From NCBI GenBank assembly GCA_019232645.1, contig JAFANO010000351.1, positions 1-7,607 on the forward strand: 7,607 nucleotides of DNA. Reading direction: 5' to 3'. Below the pieces are notes generated by a model. It was not told where the DNA came from. It did not search any database and saw only the letters and a program-made list of their open reading frames with translations. A program made the translations under genes and the position numbers. Positions 1 to 6,520 of the stretch are shown in pieces; position 1 is the stretch's first letter; each line of letters starts with the position of its first letter. The DNA is from Planctomycetaceae bacterium. Lineage in GTDB: Bacteria > Planctomycetota > Planctomycetia > Isosphaerales > Isosphaeraceae.

Positions 1-147
1 TCGGGGGGGCTTCGAAACGAGAGGCCGCTCGTCCTTCCCCTCCTCTTGAATCAAGAAGAGACCCGTCCGTCCCGAAGCTTCTTTGAAAACGATCTGGCTC
101 CTCTTATACGCATTCCGGAGATTTTGTGCCCTTTGTCCGGATCTCAC

Positions 148-170
148 ATTTGAGATTTCCAATTTCAAAT
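148..170. repeat. AT-rich inverted repeat (10-bp stem, 3-base loop)
   Basis: The left arm ATTTGAGATT (148-157) and right arm AATTTCAAAT (161-170) flank the loop TCC. Nine pairs are Watson-Crick and one is G-T, which would still pair in RNA. No T-run follows on the plus strand, so it is not a textbook intrinsic terminator. It could be the end of an upstream transcript, an operator, or a dispersed repeat; the sequence alone does not decide. Confidence 0.55.
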
Positions 171-519
171 CAGCAGATCGGCACAGAATTCCTGTGACCC
201 GTATGAGGTCACCGGTGGTGCTGACATTTTCGTCTCGCTCCACGGGGTTGATCCAGGACGATTCCCACTCCCCATTGAGAAGGATCTCCGAACTATACTT
301 GACTAAGTCTACCGGGATCATGGTACAAACTTTGCTGAGAAGGTCGAGCCGATTGGCTCTTCGTCGGCAGGTAGAGGGACCCCCATGAGCAATCGTGGCG
401 ATGGCGGCAGGTGGAGCCGCGAGGGACGATCCGGGATGGCATCCAACGGCCCCTTCGGGGTCGAACAGGAAATCCCCGGTCCGCCTCCGAATTCTGTTGA
501 TACCAGGGAAAGCGAGCGA

Positions 520-524
520 GGAGG
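520..524 (+). promoter_or_regulatory. Ribosome binding site of the sulfatase
   Basis: GGAGG lies 8 bases before the ATG at 533. This strong Shine-Dalgarno match decides the start in favour of 533 over the in-frame ATG at 395, which would add 46 low-complexity residues with no family resemblance. Confidence 0.7.
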
Positions 525-532
525 GTGAGCGA

Positions 533-1837
533 ATGGATTCTCGTGGTCCAAACATTCTTTATATCCACTCCCATGATACGGGACGCTACGTCCAGCCCTA
601 CGGTCATGCGATCTCGACACCTCATCTCCAGCGGCTGGCCGAGGGAGGCATCCTGTTCCGCAAGGCATTCTGCGCCGCCCCCACCTGTTCACCCAGCCGC
701 GCCAGCCTGCTGACGGGGCAGCACGCGCACAACAGCGGGATGCTCGGCCTGGCCCATCGCGGCTTCTCCTTGAATGACTACAGGCAACACCTGCTCTACA
801 CGCTGCGCCCGGCCGGCTACCATTGTGCCCTCATCGGCGAGGAGCACCTCTCGAAGGATCATCGCACGATCGGCTATGACCTCGTCTGCGAGGTCGAGGG
901 CTTCCACGCGAGCGTGGTCGCGCCGGCGGCCATCAAACTGCTCCGCGAGACGCTGGCGAGGCCATTCTACCTGTCCGTGGGCTTCTTCGAGACGCACCGG
1001 GAGTTCCTCAAACCCTGCACTGCGCGGGACGCCAACTACACACTTCCTCCCGCCCCGCTGCCCGATACACCCGAGACGAGGCGGGATCTGGGGGCGTTCA
1101 AGGCCAGCGCCCGGGACCTCGACCAGGGCATCGGGGCGGTGCTCAACGCCCTGGACGAGACCGGCCTGGCCGAGAATACGCTGGTCATCTGCACCACGGA
1201 TCACGGCATCGCCTTCCCGCGCATGAAGGGCAACCTGACCGACCACGGCATCGGCGTGATGCTGATCATGCGCGGGCCCGGCGGCTTCCGCGGCGGCAAG
1301 GTCTGCGACGCCCTGGTGTCGCACATCGACCTCTTCCCGACCCTCTGCGACCTGCTCCATGTCGATCGCCCACCCTGGCTCCAGGGCGTCTCCCTGCTGC
1401 CGCTCGTCCGCGGCGAGAAGGAAGAGTTGCATGAGGCCATCTTCGCCGAGGTGACCTATCACGCGGCTTACGAACCCCAGCGCGCGGTCCGCACCCGGCG
1501 CTGGAAGTACATCCGCCGGTTCGACCACCATCTCGGACCGGTGCTGGCCAATTGCGACGACAGCCCCAGCAAGGATGTGCTGATCCGGCACGGCTGGACG
1601 GAACGCTCGCGTCCCCTCGAGCAGTTGTACGACCTCGTCTTCGACCCCAACGAGGCGTGCAACATGGCCAACGACCTCTCGATGGCCGTCGTCCTGGAGG
1701 ACATGCGGACCAGGCTCGACGACTGGATGTGCCGCACCAACGATCCCCTGCTCCGAGGGCCCGTGGCCGCGCCACCTGGCGCGGAGTTGAATGATCCCAC
1801 CCATCTGTCACCCTCCTATCCGACACGTTTCGTATAG
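533..1837 (+). CDS. Sulfatase, N-sulfoglucosamine sulfohydrolase (sulfamidase)-like
   Basis: A 434-residue type I sulfatase, expected to hydrolyse a sulfate ester or sulfamate, probably on a sulfated glycan. The N-terminus (PNILYIHSHDTGRY) has the family strand with metal-ligand Asp15. The active-site motif C52-S-P-S-R, followed by ASLLTGQ, supplies the cysteine that is converted to formylglycine. T-D223-H224-G with Lys232 is the second metal-site region. The C-terminal part (WKYIRRF, then LYDLVFDPNEACNMA) matches the sulfamidase pattern, and the order of blocks follows human SGSH. Differences: the usual Asp-Asp at the N-terminal metal site is His14-Asp15, and the usual Lys of the G-K-x-H block is Glu103 (G102-E-E-H105). 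I recall such variants in bacterial relatives, so the enzyme need not be dead. There is no signal peptide or membrane segment from this start, so it looks cytoplasmic, unlike most secreted sulfatases. No partner gene is visible. Family assignment is firm; the substrate is a guess. Confidence 0.9.
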   Translation: MDSRGPNILYIHSHDTGRYVQPYGHAISTPHLQRLAEGGILFRKAFCAAPTCSPSRASLLTGQHAHNSGMLGLAHRGFSLNDYRQHLLYTLRPAGYHCALIGEEHLSKDHRTIGYDLVCEVEGFHASVVAPAAIKLLRETLARPFYLSVGFFETHREFLKPCTARDANYTLPPAPLPDTPETRRDLGAFKASARDLDQGIGAVLNALDETGLAENTLVICTTDHGIAFPRMKGNLTDHGIGVMLIMRGPGGFRGGKVCDALVSHIDLFPTLCDLLHVDRPPWLQGVSLLPLVRGEKEELHEAIFAEVTYHAAYEPQRAVRTRRWKYIRRFDHHLGPVLANCDDSPSKDVLIRHGWTERSRPLEQLYDLVFDPNEACNMANDLSMAVVLEDMRTRLDDWMCRTNDPLLRGPVAAPPGAELNDPTHLSPSYPTRFV

Positions 1838-1940
1838 GACGAGCTTCCGGTGCGCAACGGCGCGGGACCGCGGCGGGACGGGCAGACGCATCTCTCTCAT
1901 CGGCACCAACGGCCGGGCATGCCCTCGCCGCCGCGACCGG

Positions 1941-1962
1941 GCCCGGGGACGAGCCCCCGGGC
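1941..1962. terminator. GC hairpin in the convergent spacer, possible bidirectional terminator
   Basis: Perfect 8-bp stem GCCCGGGG (1941-1948) / CCCCGGGC (1955-1962) with the 6-base loop ACGAGC, about 100 bases past the sulfatase stop and between convergent genes. On the plus strand a TTTT run begins only some 15 bases after the stem, so it is not a classical intrinsic terminator. Position supports a transcript-end role. Confidence 0.35.
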
Positions 1963-2030
1963 GGCACGATCACTCCTTTTCGAAGCCGTCCCGGGGAGGT
2001 CGGCGAGCGCCCGGACCGGCTCCTGCGTGG

Positions 2031-2049
2031 CCGCGGTGTGCGACCGCGG
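2031..2049 (-). terminator. GC hairpin just downstream of the DUF6941 gene
   Basis: Perfect 7-bp stem CCGCGGT (2031-2037) / ACCGCGG (2043-2049) with a 5-base loop. It begins 23 bases after the TAA of the minus-strand gene ending at 2073. No T-run follows in the direction of transcription, so the terminator role rests on position and stem strength. Confidence 0.35.
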
Positions 2050-2072
2050 GCTTGGCGTGGAGCCTGTTCCGT

Positions 2073-2486
2073 TTAGCATCTCGGCGCGCGTCCCTCGTTC
2101 CGCGGATATGTGACGAAGAACCTACGCTCGAGGAGGACCTGGCCGTCGGTGGATAATTGGAAGCGATACTCCCCGGTGCTGGGGAACCTTGCGTTGGGGA
2201 AGACGAAGTGGAGCTCGACGACCTGCAACGGGTCGGCGAACTCGACCTCGGCCTCGCCCCGGAACAATTCCTCCCCTTCGTCCACCGTGACGCAGGCGAC
2301 CGCCGTCGAGAGCGTGCCGTGGCCGTCAGTCAAGCTCAGGTAGACGTGGAGTTCGTGGACCACGCAAGGCAGGGCCACGGCCTCGACCTGGTCGAAGATC
2401 CCGATCAGGCTCTTCTTGTTCGTCTCGACGTCGGTGATGACCTGGTCGCAGAGGATCATCGCCAGCACTGCGGGCGGCTGTGGCAC
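2073..2486 (-). CDS. DUF6941-like small protein of unknown function
   Basis: A 137-residue soluble protein with no signal peptide or membrane helix. I recognise the pattern of the DUF6941 family, common in Planctomycetes: an N-terminal AMILCD block (residues 9-14), LIGIFDQV (about 27-34), YLSLTDGHG (about 49-57), and a C-terminal block, GEYRFQLSTDGQVLLERRFFV. The alternating hydrophobic pattern suggests an all-beta sandwich. No catalytic residues can be named. The start is a GTG (2486) preceded by a run of seven G only 4 bases away, a poor Shine-Dalgarno. An ATG at 2459 would remove nine residues just before MILCD and has no better site, so I keep the GTG. The gene follows the reductase by 168 bases on the same strand, but a hairpin and a possible promoter lie in that gap, so it may be a separate transcript. 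The function is unknown; I infer no nitrogen role. Confidence 0.8.
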   Translation of the reverse strand: MPQPPAVLAMILCDQVITDVETNKKSLIGIFDQVEAVALPCVVHELHVYLSLTDGHGTLSTAVACVTVDEGEELFRGEAEVEFADPLQVVELHFVFPNARFPSTGEYRFQLSTDGQVLLERRFFVTYPRNEGRAPRC

Positions 2487-2568
2487 GTCGCCCCCCCGGA
2501 TGTCGCGATCCCGAAGCTCGCGGGTCGGCCCGGCAGGGCGCTGGAGAATGACCCGCCTCGCGACGCCG

Positions 2569-2577
2569 ATTCTACCA
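2569..2577 (-). promoter_or_regulatory. Possible extended -10 promoter for the DUF6941 gene
   Basis: Read on the minus strand, TGG-TAGAAT matches the extended -10 pattern TGn-TATAAT with one mismatch in the hexamer. It stands out in a very GC-rich gap and would place the transcript start about 75 bases before the GTG at 2486. No good -35 lies at the right distance, which extended -10 promoters tolerate. Confidence 0.35.
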
Positions 2578-2603
2578 CGTCGCGGCGGGCCGGAGGATGG
2601 GTC

Positions 2604-2629
2604 AGCCGTCCAGCGAGAGGGGACGGGCT
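2604..2629 (-). terminator. Hairpin downstream of the reductase gene
   Basis: Arms AGCCGTCC (2604-2611) and GGACGG-G-CT (2621-2629) pair over 8 bp with one bulged G and a 9-base loop, starting about 25 bases after the reductase stop. There is no T-run in either direction. It may end or attenuate the nirA-reductase transcript before the DUF6941 gene. Confidence 0.3.
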
Positions 2630-2654
2630 GCGATGCCGCATCCAGACGGGGCGG

Positions 2655-4268
2655 TCAATACACGTCGCGTTGATAGCGGCCGGCCTTGGTCATCTTCGCG
2701 ACGTAGGCTTTCGCCTCCTCGACGGAGAGGCCGCCTTGGTCGGCGATGATCTCATGCAAGGCGCGGTCCACGTCGCTCGCCATCCGCTTGGCGTCGCCGC
2801 AGACATAAAAGTGCGCGCCCTCCTCCAGCCAGCCCCAGAGCTCCCGGGCGCGTTCGCGCATCCGGTCTTGCACGTAGATCTTCTCGGCCTGGTCGCGCGA
2901 GAAGGCGGTGTCGAGGCGGGTCAGGAGGCCGTCCTGCTGGAATTTCCGCAGCTCCTCCTGGTAGAGGAAGTCGGTGGCCTGGCACTGGTCGCCGAAGAAG
3001 AGCCAGTTCTTGCCGCCGGCGCCCAGGGCCTGACGTTCCTCGAGGAACGCGCGGAACGGCGCGATGCCGGTCCCGGGCCCGACCATGATCATCGGCGTGT
3101 CGCCGTCGTCGGGGAGCTGGAAGCGGTGCGACGGATGGAGGAACACGCGGACCTCCGAGCCGGCCGGGACCCGCTCGGCCAGGAACGTCGAGGCCACGCC
3201 CTTGCGCACCCGTTCATTCTTGGTGTAGCGGACCACGCCGACGGTGAGGTGGACCTCTTCCGGGTGCGCCCGGAGCGATGACGAGATCGAGTAGAGCCGG
3301 GGCTGGAGGGGAGCCAGGAGGGAGACGAGCTCCTCGGCATCCATCCGCGCCGAGGGATAGCGTCGCAGCACGTCGAGGAGGTCCGCCGTATCGATCCAGT
3401 CGTCCTCGCCGTCCCGCAGCCGCGTCAGGTGATCGGCCTCGTCGGGGTCGGTGGCACACTCGACCAGACGCTCGACGAGGTCGTCGCTGGGCCGGGCCAG
3501 CGAGGATTCACGGATGAGAGCCGCGCGGAGGTCGGGGCGGTCCGCGGCCCCGAGCACGCGGAGCAGCTCATCGACCAGCTCGGGGCAGTTCTCGGGGAAG
3601 ACGCCGAGCGCGTCGCCCGGCTTGTAGGCCAGGTCAGACCCCGCCAGGTTGATCATCACGTGACGGGTGTCCTTCTGGGAACCGGGCCGGTTCAGCGGCA
3701 GGCTCGCGATCAGCTTCGCCGGGAACGGTCGCGAGCGGTCGTAGGCGGGCTGGGCGACCACGCTCTTCATGGCGGCGCCGTTGGTCGTGGTCGTCGCCGG
3801 GCCGTTGCCGGCGACGAGGCTCTTCATCGCGACGCCGCTGGTCGTGGTCGCGCCGTGCGCGGCGACGAGCTCCTTGAGCTTGCGGGCCGTCTCCTTGCCG
3901 CCGGGCACGCATTTGGTGAGGCTCTTCTCCGCGCCCGCCGCGATCGCCTCGGAGTAGGTCTTGCAGAGATAGCCGCAGGCGCCGCAGTCGAGCTGCGCCA
4001 TCGCGGCCATCAGCTTCCGCTCGTAGGGGCGTTCCTCGGCCAGCTTGAGCCGCTCGTCCATCGGCATCGCCGGGTCGTGCCAGGGGAAGTCTTCCTCCGC
4101 CTCGGCCACAGCCGCGGGGGCCGTCGCCGTCGCCGCCGCGCCGGCCGACGCCGCGCCATTGCCATTGCCCTCGCCGCCGAGGCCGAGCAGGCCGGCGAAG
4201 AAGCCATTCAGCCAGGCGCGCTGCGCGGGGGAGAAGGGAGCACTTTCCGGGAGCAGAGGGATTGTCAT
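2655..4268 (-). CDS. NADPH-FAD oxidoreductase with N-terminal 4Fe-4S module (sulfite reductase alpha-like), probable NirA electron donor
   Basis: A 537-residue flavoprotein, usually annotated 'sulfite reductase subunit alpha'. Residues 1-30 hold the motif QRAWLNGFFAGLLG, then an Ala/Gly/Thr-rich linker. C95-x2-C98-x3-C102 and C120-V-P-G-G form a 4Fe-4S module. After a repetitive linker (132-172) comes a CysJ-type FAD/NADPH reductase: RLYSISSS (324-331) binds FAD, GPGTGIAPFR (397-406) binds the NADPH pyrophosphate, SRDQ (457-460) with K463 and Y465 fits the 2'-phosphate site, C490-G-D-A-K-R is the catalytic cysteine block, and the tail GRYQRDVY is CysJ-like. The flavodoxin (FMN) domain of CysJ is absent, so the inferred electron path is NADPH to FAD to 4Fe-4S to the siroheme enzyme. 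The ATG overlaps the nirA stop (ATGA, 4265-4268), giving translational coupling. The neighbouring nitrate and nitrite reductases favour nitrite over sulfite as the final acceptor; this is inference. Confidence 0.9.
   Translation of the reverse strand: MTIPLLPESAPFSPAQRAWLNGFFAGLLGLGGEGNGNGAASAGAAATATAPAAVAEAEEDFPWHDPAMPMDERLKLAEERPYERKLMAAMAQLDCGACGYLCKTYSEAIAAGAEKSLTKCVPGGKETARKLKELVAAHGATTTSGVAMKSLVAGNGPATTTTNGAAMKSVVAQPAYDRSRPFPAKLIASLPLNRPGSQKDTRHVMINLAGSDLAYKPGDALGVFPENCPELVDELLRVLGAADRPDLRAALIRESSLARPSDDLVERLVECATDPDEADHLTRLRDGEDDWIDTADLLDVLRRYPSARMDAEELVSLLAPLQPRLYSISSSLRAHPEEVHLTVGVVRYTKNERVRKGVASTFLAERVPAGSEVRVFLHPSHRFQLPDDGDTPMIMVGPGTGIAPFRAFLEERQALGAGGKNWLFFGDQCQATDFLYQEELRKFQQDGLLTRLDTAFSRDQAEKIYVQDRMRERARELWGWLEEGAHFYVCGDAKRMASDVDRALHEIIADQGGLSVEEAKAYVAKMTKAGRYQRDVY
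3753..3875 (-). repeat. Tandem repeat encoding the linker between the 4Fe-4S and FAD domains
   Basis: Residues 132-172 of the reductase are about two and a quarter copies of a 17-19 residue unit. Unit 1 is KELVAAHGATTTSGVAM (132-148), unit 2 is KSLVAGNGPATTTTNGAAM (149-167), and a partial third is KSVVA (168-172). At DNA level 3763-3793 and 3820-3850 are identical at 28 of 31 positions with an offset of 57 bp (19 codons, in frame), which points to a fairly recent in-frame duplication. The product is a flexible Thr/Ala/Gly linker. Confidence 0.75.
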
Positions 4269-6091
4269 GAGGGTCGACCTTCTGAGGCGGGCTGAGAGGC
4301 GAACATTTCCTTGAGCTGCTCGGTGGGGTAACGTCGGGTGAAGTCGCGGAACGACTCCTGGGGACCGAGCCGCGCCGCGAGATAGCCGCGGAGCATCCGC
4401 TCGATCGTCACCGGGACGACCTCGGCCTTGACGTCGCGGTAGATCTCGCGGCCGACGTCCTGCTCGGCCCCGTAGCCGCCGCCGAGGAAGAGGTGGTAGC
4501 CCTCGACCATGTCGTCCTCGACCGCGACCTTGGTCCCCAGCAGGCCGATGTCGCCGATGTAATGCTGGGCGCACGAATTGGGGCAGCCGGTCAGGTGGAT
4601 GTTGATCGGCACGTCGAGCTCGAGCCGCGCGTCGAGGTGGTCGGCGATCTCCAGCGCATGCCGCTTGGTGTCCGACGAGGAGAACCGGCAGCCGAAATTC
4701 CCCGTGCAGGCGACCAGTCCGGTGCGGACCTGGGTCGCCTTCCACGCGAAGCCCAGGGCTTCGATCTCCCCCTTCACGGCTTCGACCCGATCCTCGGGGA
4801 TGTCCGGGATCAGGAGGTTCTGCCAGACCGTCAGCCGGAACGACGCACTGCCGTGACGCTCGGCGATCCGCGCCAGCCCGCGCATCTGATCGCACGACAT
4901 CCGGCCGACCGGGAGCACGACGCCCACGTACACCAGGCCGGGCTGCCGCTGCGGGTGGAACCCGATGTGGGCGCCGCGGACGAGCGGGGCGCGGGGTTCG
5001 CATTGGTCGAGCGGGAAACGGAGGAGCTTCCTCGGCAGGTGCTTCTCGGCCTCTTCGAGGTACTTGTCCAGACCCCAGCGGTCGAGGACGTACTTCATCC
5101 GCGCCTTCTTCCGGTCGGTCCGGTCGCCGTGGTCGATGAAGACGCGGACGACCGCCGCCGCGGCCGGCACGCACTCCTCGGGCCTGAGCAAGACCCCCAC
5201 ATCGCGCGCGAAATCCTTGTGCCCGGTGATTCCCCCCAGCGCCATCCGGAAATAGACGCCCGCGGGGACCCCCTTCCCCTCGACCACCCGGACGGCCGTG
5301 AAGCCGATGTCGTTGGTCTCCTCCAGGACGGCGATCGTGCCGCCGCCGTCGAACCCGACGTTGAATTTGCGAGGCAGGCCGTACATCTCGCGATGGTTCA
5401 AGATATAATAATGCAGCTCCCTGGCGAGCGGCCGCGTGTCGATCAGCTCCTGCGTGTCGAAGCCCGCCGTCGGCGTGGCCGTGATGTTCCGGATGTTGTC
5501 GGCGCCGGTGCCCCGGGCGACGATGCCATGGTCCTGCAGCGCCGTCAGGACGTTGATCGAGTTCTCGGCCTGGATCTCGCGGATCTGCACGTTGGCCCGG
5601 GTCGTCACGTGGCAGTAGCCGCCGCCGAATTGCTCGGCAATGTCGGCGATGCCGCGGAACTGAGCCGCGCTGACGAGACCGGCGTAGAGCCGGAGCCGGC
5701 ACATGTACGAGTCTTGGTTGGGGGCGACGTAGAACAGGCCGTGGAACTTGGTCAGCAAGACGTCGGTCCCCTTGGGGAACTGCTTCTGCTCGGCGCGCTC
5801 GCGGAGCTCGTCCCACATATCGAGCGGGTTCTTCTTCCGCTTCGCCTCCTCCTCGGGACAGAGTTTCTTGCCCTCGGCGAGGAAGCGATCCTGCGCCTGG
5901 TAGTGGATCGCCTCCGGTCCGCTCGGCAGCGACCCGGCCGCCGGCTGGGGGCCCGGCGGCGCCGAGCCGTTCCGCGCGAGGGTCTGAGCAAACGTCGGGA
6001 GCCCGGACGCGCTTCGCGCCAGGTTGGCGCCGGAGACGAACCCCTGGAGATATTGTTTCTGCTCCTCGGTCATCCCGTCGGTTGGGTTCAT
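4265..6091 (-). CDS. nirA: NirA-family nitrite reductase (siroheme and 4Fe-4S)
   Basis: A 608-residue cytoplasmic enzyme that reduces nitrite to ammonium with six electrons. All four cysteines of the coupled 4Fe-4S/siroheme centre are present: C462-T-G-N-F-G-C468 and C503-P-N-S-C507. The fold duplication of the NiR/SiR family is visible. A first ferredoxin-like half (KFHGLFYV to TTRANVQIR, 163-171) carries an Arg and surroundings typical of the siroheme pocket. A second half begins near GFHPQRQPGLVYVGVVLP and precedes the cysteine motifs. It is longer than plant and cyanobacterial NirA (about 500-560) because of an N-terminal extension: EEQKQYLQGFVSG (residues 9-21), then a Pro/Ala/Gly-rich linker. 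The start at 6091 is set by GGAGG 8 bases upstream. It is first in an operon with the flavoprotein and divergent from nitrate reductase, which favours nitrite over sulfite. A sulfite reductase activity cannot be excluded from sequence. Confidence 0.92.
   Translation of the reverse strand: MNPTDGMTEEQKQYLQGFVSGANLARSASGLPTFAQTLARNGSAPPGPQPAAGSLPSGPEAIHYQAQDRFLAEGKKLCPEEEAKRKKNPLDMWDELRERAEQKQFPKGTDVLLTKFHGLFYVAPNQDSYMCRLRLYAGLVSAAQFRGIADIAEQFGGGYCHVTTRANVQIREIQAENSINVLTALQDHGIVARGTGADNIRNITATPTAGFDTQELIDTRPLARELHYYILNHREMYGLPRKFNVGFDGGGTIAVLEETNDIGFTAVRVVEGKGVPAGVYFRMALGGITGHKDFARDVGVLLRPEECVPAAAAVVRVFIDHGDRTDRKKARMKYVLDRWGLDKYLEEAEKHLPRKLLRFPLDQCEPRAPLVRGAHIGFHPQRQPGLVYVGVVLPVGRMSCDQMRGLARIAERHGSASFRLTVWQNLLIPDIPEDRVEAVKGEIEALGFAWKATQVRTGLVACTGNFGCRFSSSDTKRHALEIADHLDARLELDVPINIHLTGCPNSCAQHYIGDIGLLGTKVAVEDDMVEGYHLFLGGGYGAEQDVGREIYRDVKAEVVPVTIERMLRGYLAARLGPQESFRDFTRRYPTEQLKEMFASQPASEGRPS
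4278..4283 (-). promoter_or_regulatory. Ribosome binding site of the reductase, inside the end of nirA
   Basis: AGAAGG on the minus strand lies 9 bases before the reductase ATG (4268), within the last codons of nirA. Together with the ATGA overlap it indicates coupled translation and supports this start. Confidence 0.6.
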
Positions 6092-6099
6092 CGATGATG

Positions 6100-6104
6100 C
6101 CTCC
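6100..6104 (-). promoter_or_regulatory. Ribosome binding site of nirA
   Basis: GGAGG on the minus strand with 8-base spacing to the ATG at 6091. It rules out the longer in-frame start at 6340, whose extra 83 residues are Arg/Pro-rich and unlike the family. Confidence 0.7.
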
Positions 6105-6360
6105 GAGCCGAGCTCTTGACACGTCCCTCCGCGCCGGACGGGGTTCGGGGACGCGCCGGCGGATTTGCCTCGGGACATTCGGCCCACGTCCGGACGCACC
6201 CCGGGACGGGTCGCGGGGCGATCCCCCGAGACGAAGTCCGTCCGAGTCGTCGGCGTCACGCCGAGCCGAGGGAAGCGCGCCAAACGCGACGGGAGAGGCG
6301 GATCGGATCGCACCGTCGCGTCCTCCCCGCGGCTCCGCACCGTGCTTCAGTCCTTTTGAC

Positions 6361-6392
6361 TGAGATGCCAAGGTTCTGGATGAGATGCAAGG
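6361..6392. repeat. Direct repeat with 20-bp period, candidate regulator site
   Basis: TGAGATGCCAAGG (6361-6373) recurs as TGAGATGCAAGG (6381-6392), differing by one base deleted. The 20-bp period is close to two helical turns, so two protein subunits could bind on one face of the DNA, as OmpR-type regulators do. The first copy overlaps the right arm of the hairpin 6347-6363. Confidence 0.4.
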
Positions 6393-6403
6393 GAAGTGCC
6401 TTC

Positions 6404-6430
6404 GGGAGTAGGGGACCACTCCCGACTCCC
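6404..6430. repeat. Inverted repeat with two competing right arms
   Basis: GGGAGT (6404-6409) can pair with ACTCCC at 6418-6423 (8-base loop) or with the second ACTCCC at 6425-6430. Mutually exclusive stems of this kind occur in regulatory leaders. On the minus strand it would lie in a long nirA leader, if transcription begins upstream of it. Confidence 0.35.
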
Positions 6431-6489
6431 CCGGCTGCGTCGTAAACCGTACTTTCTCCTGGAGAAGAGGATCATCGATCGGCTGAGGC

Positions 6490-6511
6490 GCGGCGCGCGG
6501 CCGCGCGCCGC
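6490..6511. repeat. 22-bp perfect GC-only palindrome
   Basis: Eleven consecutive pairs are symmetric about 6500/6501: the left half GCGGCGCGCGG is followed directly by its reverse complement, with no spacer. The composition is entirely G and C. It may be a dimeric-protein operator or a cruciform-prone element; GC richness raises the chance rate, but eleven uninterrupted pairs is still notable. Confidence 0.6.
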
Positions 6512-6520
6512 CGCCGCCTA

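Larger units (their letters stand above)
1..532. other. Gene-poor region left of the sulfatase gene
   Basis: I see no supportable gene here. Short open frames exist on both strands, but they lack the G/C-ending third codon positions of the real genes in the window and resemble no family I know. One frame is open from base 1 to a TGA at 151-153 and could in principle be the tail of a gene lying to the left, but its codon use argues against that. The stretch from about 90 to 350 is visibly richer in A/T than the rest. It holds a near-perfect hairpin at 148-170 and a small odd palindrome at 44-56 (TCTTGA-A-TCAAGA). The sulfatase promoter must lie here, but no convincing -35/-10 pair stands out. 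Confidence 0.6.

Noticed and set aside
299..329. TTGACT with TACAAA as a sulfatase promoter
   Set aside because: The -35 is good (5 of 6), but the -10 matches only 4 of 6 and spacing is 19; too weak to annotate.
83..388. 101-residue open frame from a TTG in the left region
   Set aside because: Rare start, no ribosome binding site, codon use unlike the genome, no recognisable motif.
689..1804. 371-residue minus-strand open frame opposite the sulfatase
   Set aside because: Antisense shadow; the plus strand encodes intact sulfatase motifs.
2157..3281. 374-residue plus-strand open frame across the DUF6941 gene and reductase end
   Set aside because: It crosses two real minus-strand genes and their spacer, with mirrored-codon composition.
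4493..6097. 534-residue plus-strand open frame opposite nirA
   Set aside because: It is antisense to a well-supported siroheme enzyme, rich in Asp/Val/Arg/Gly from mirrored codons, with no recognisable domain.
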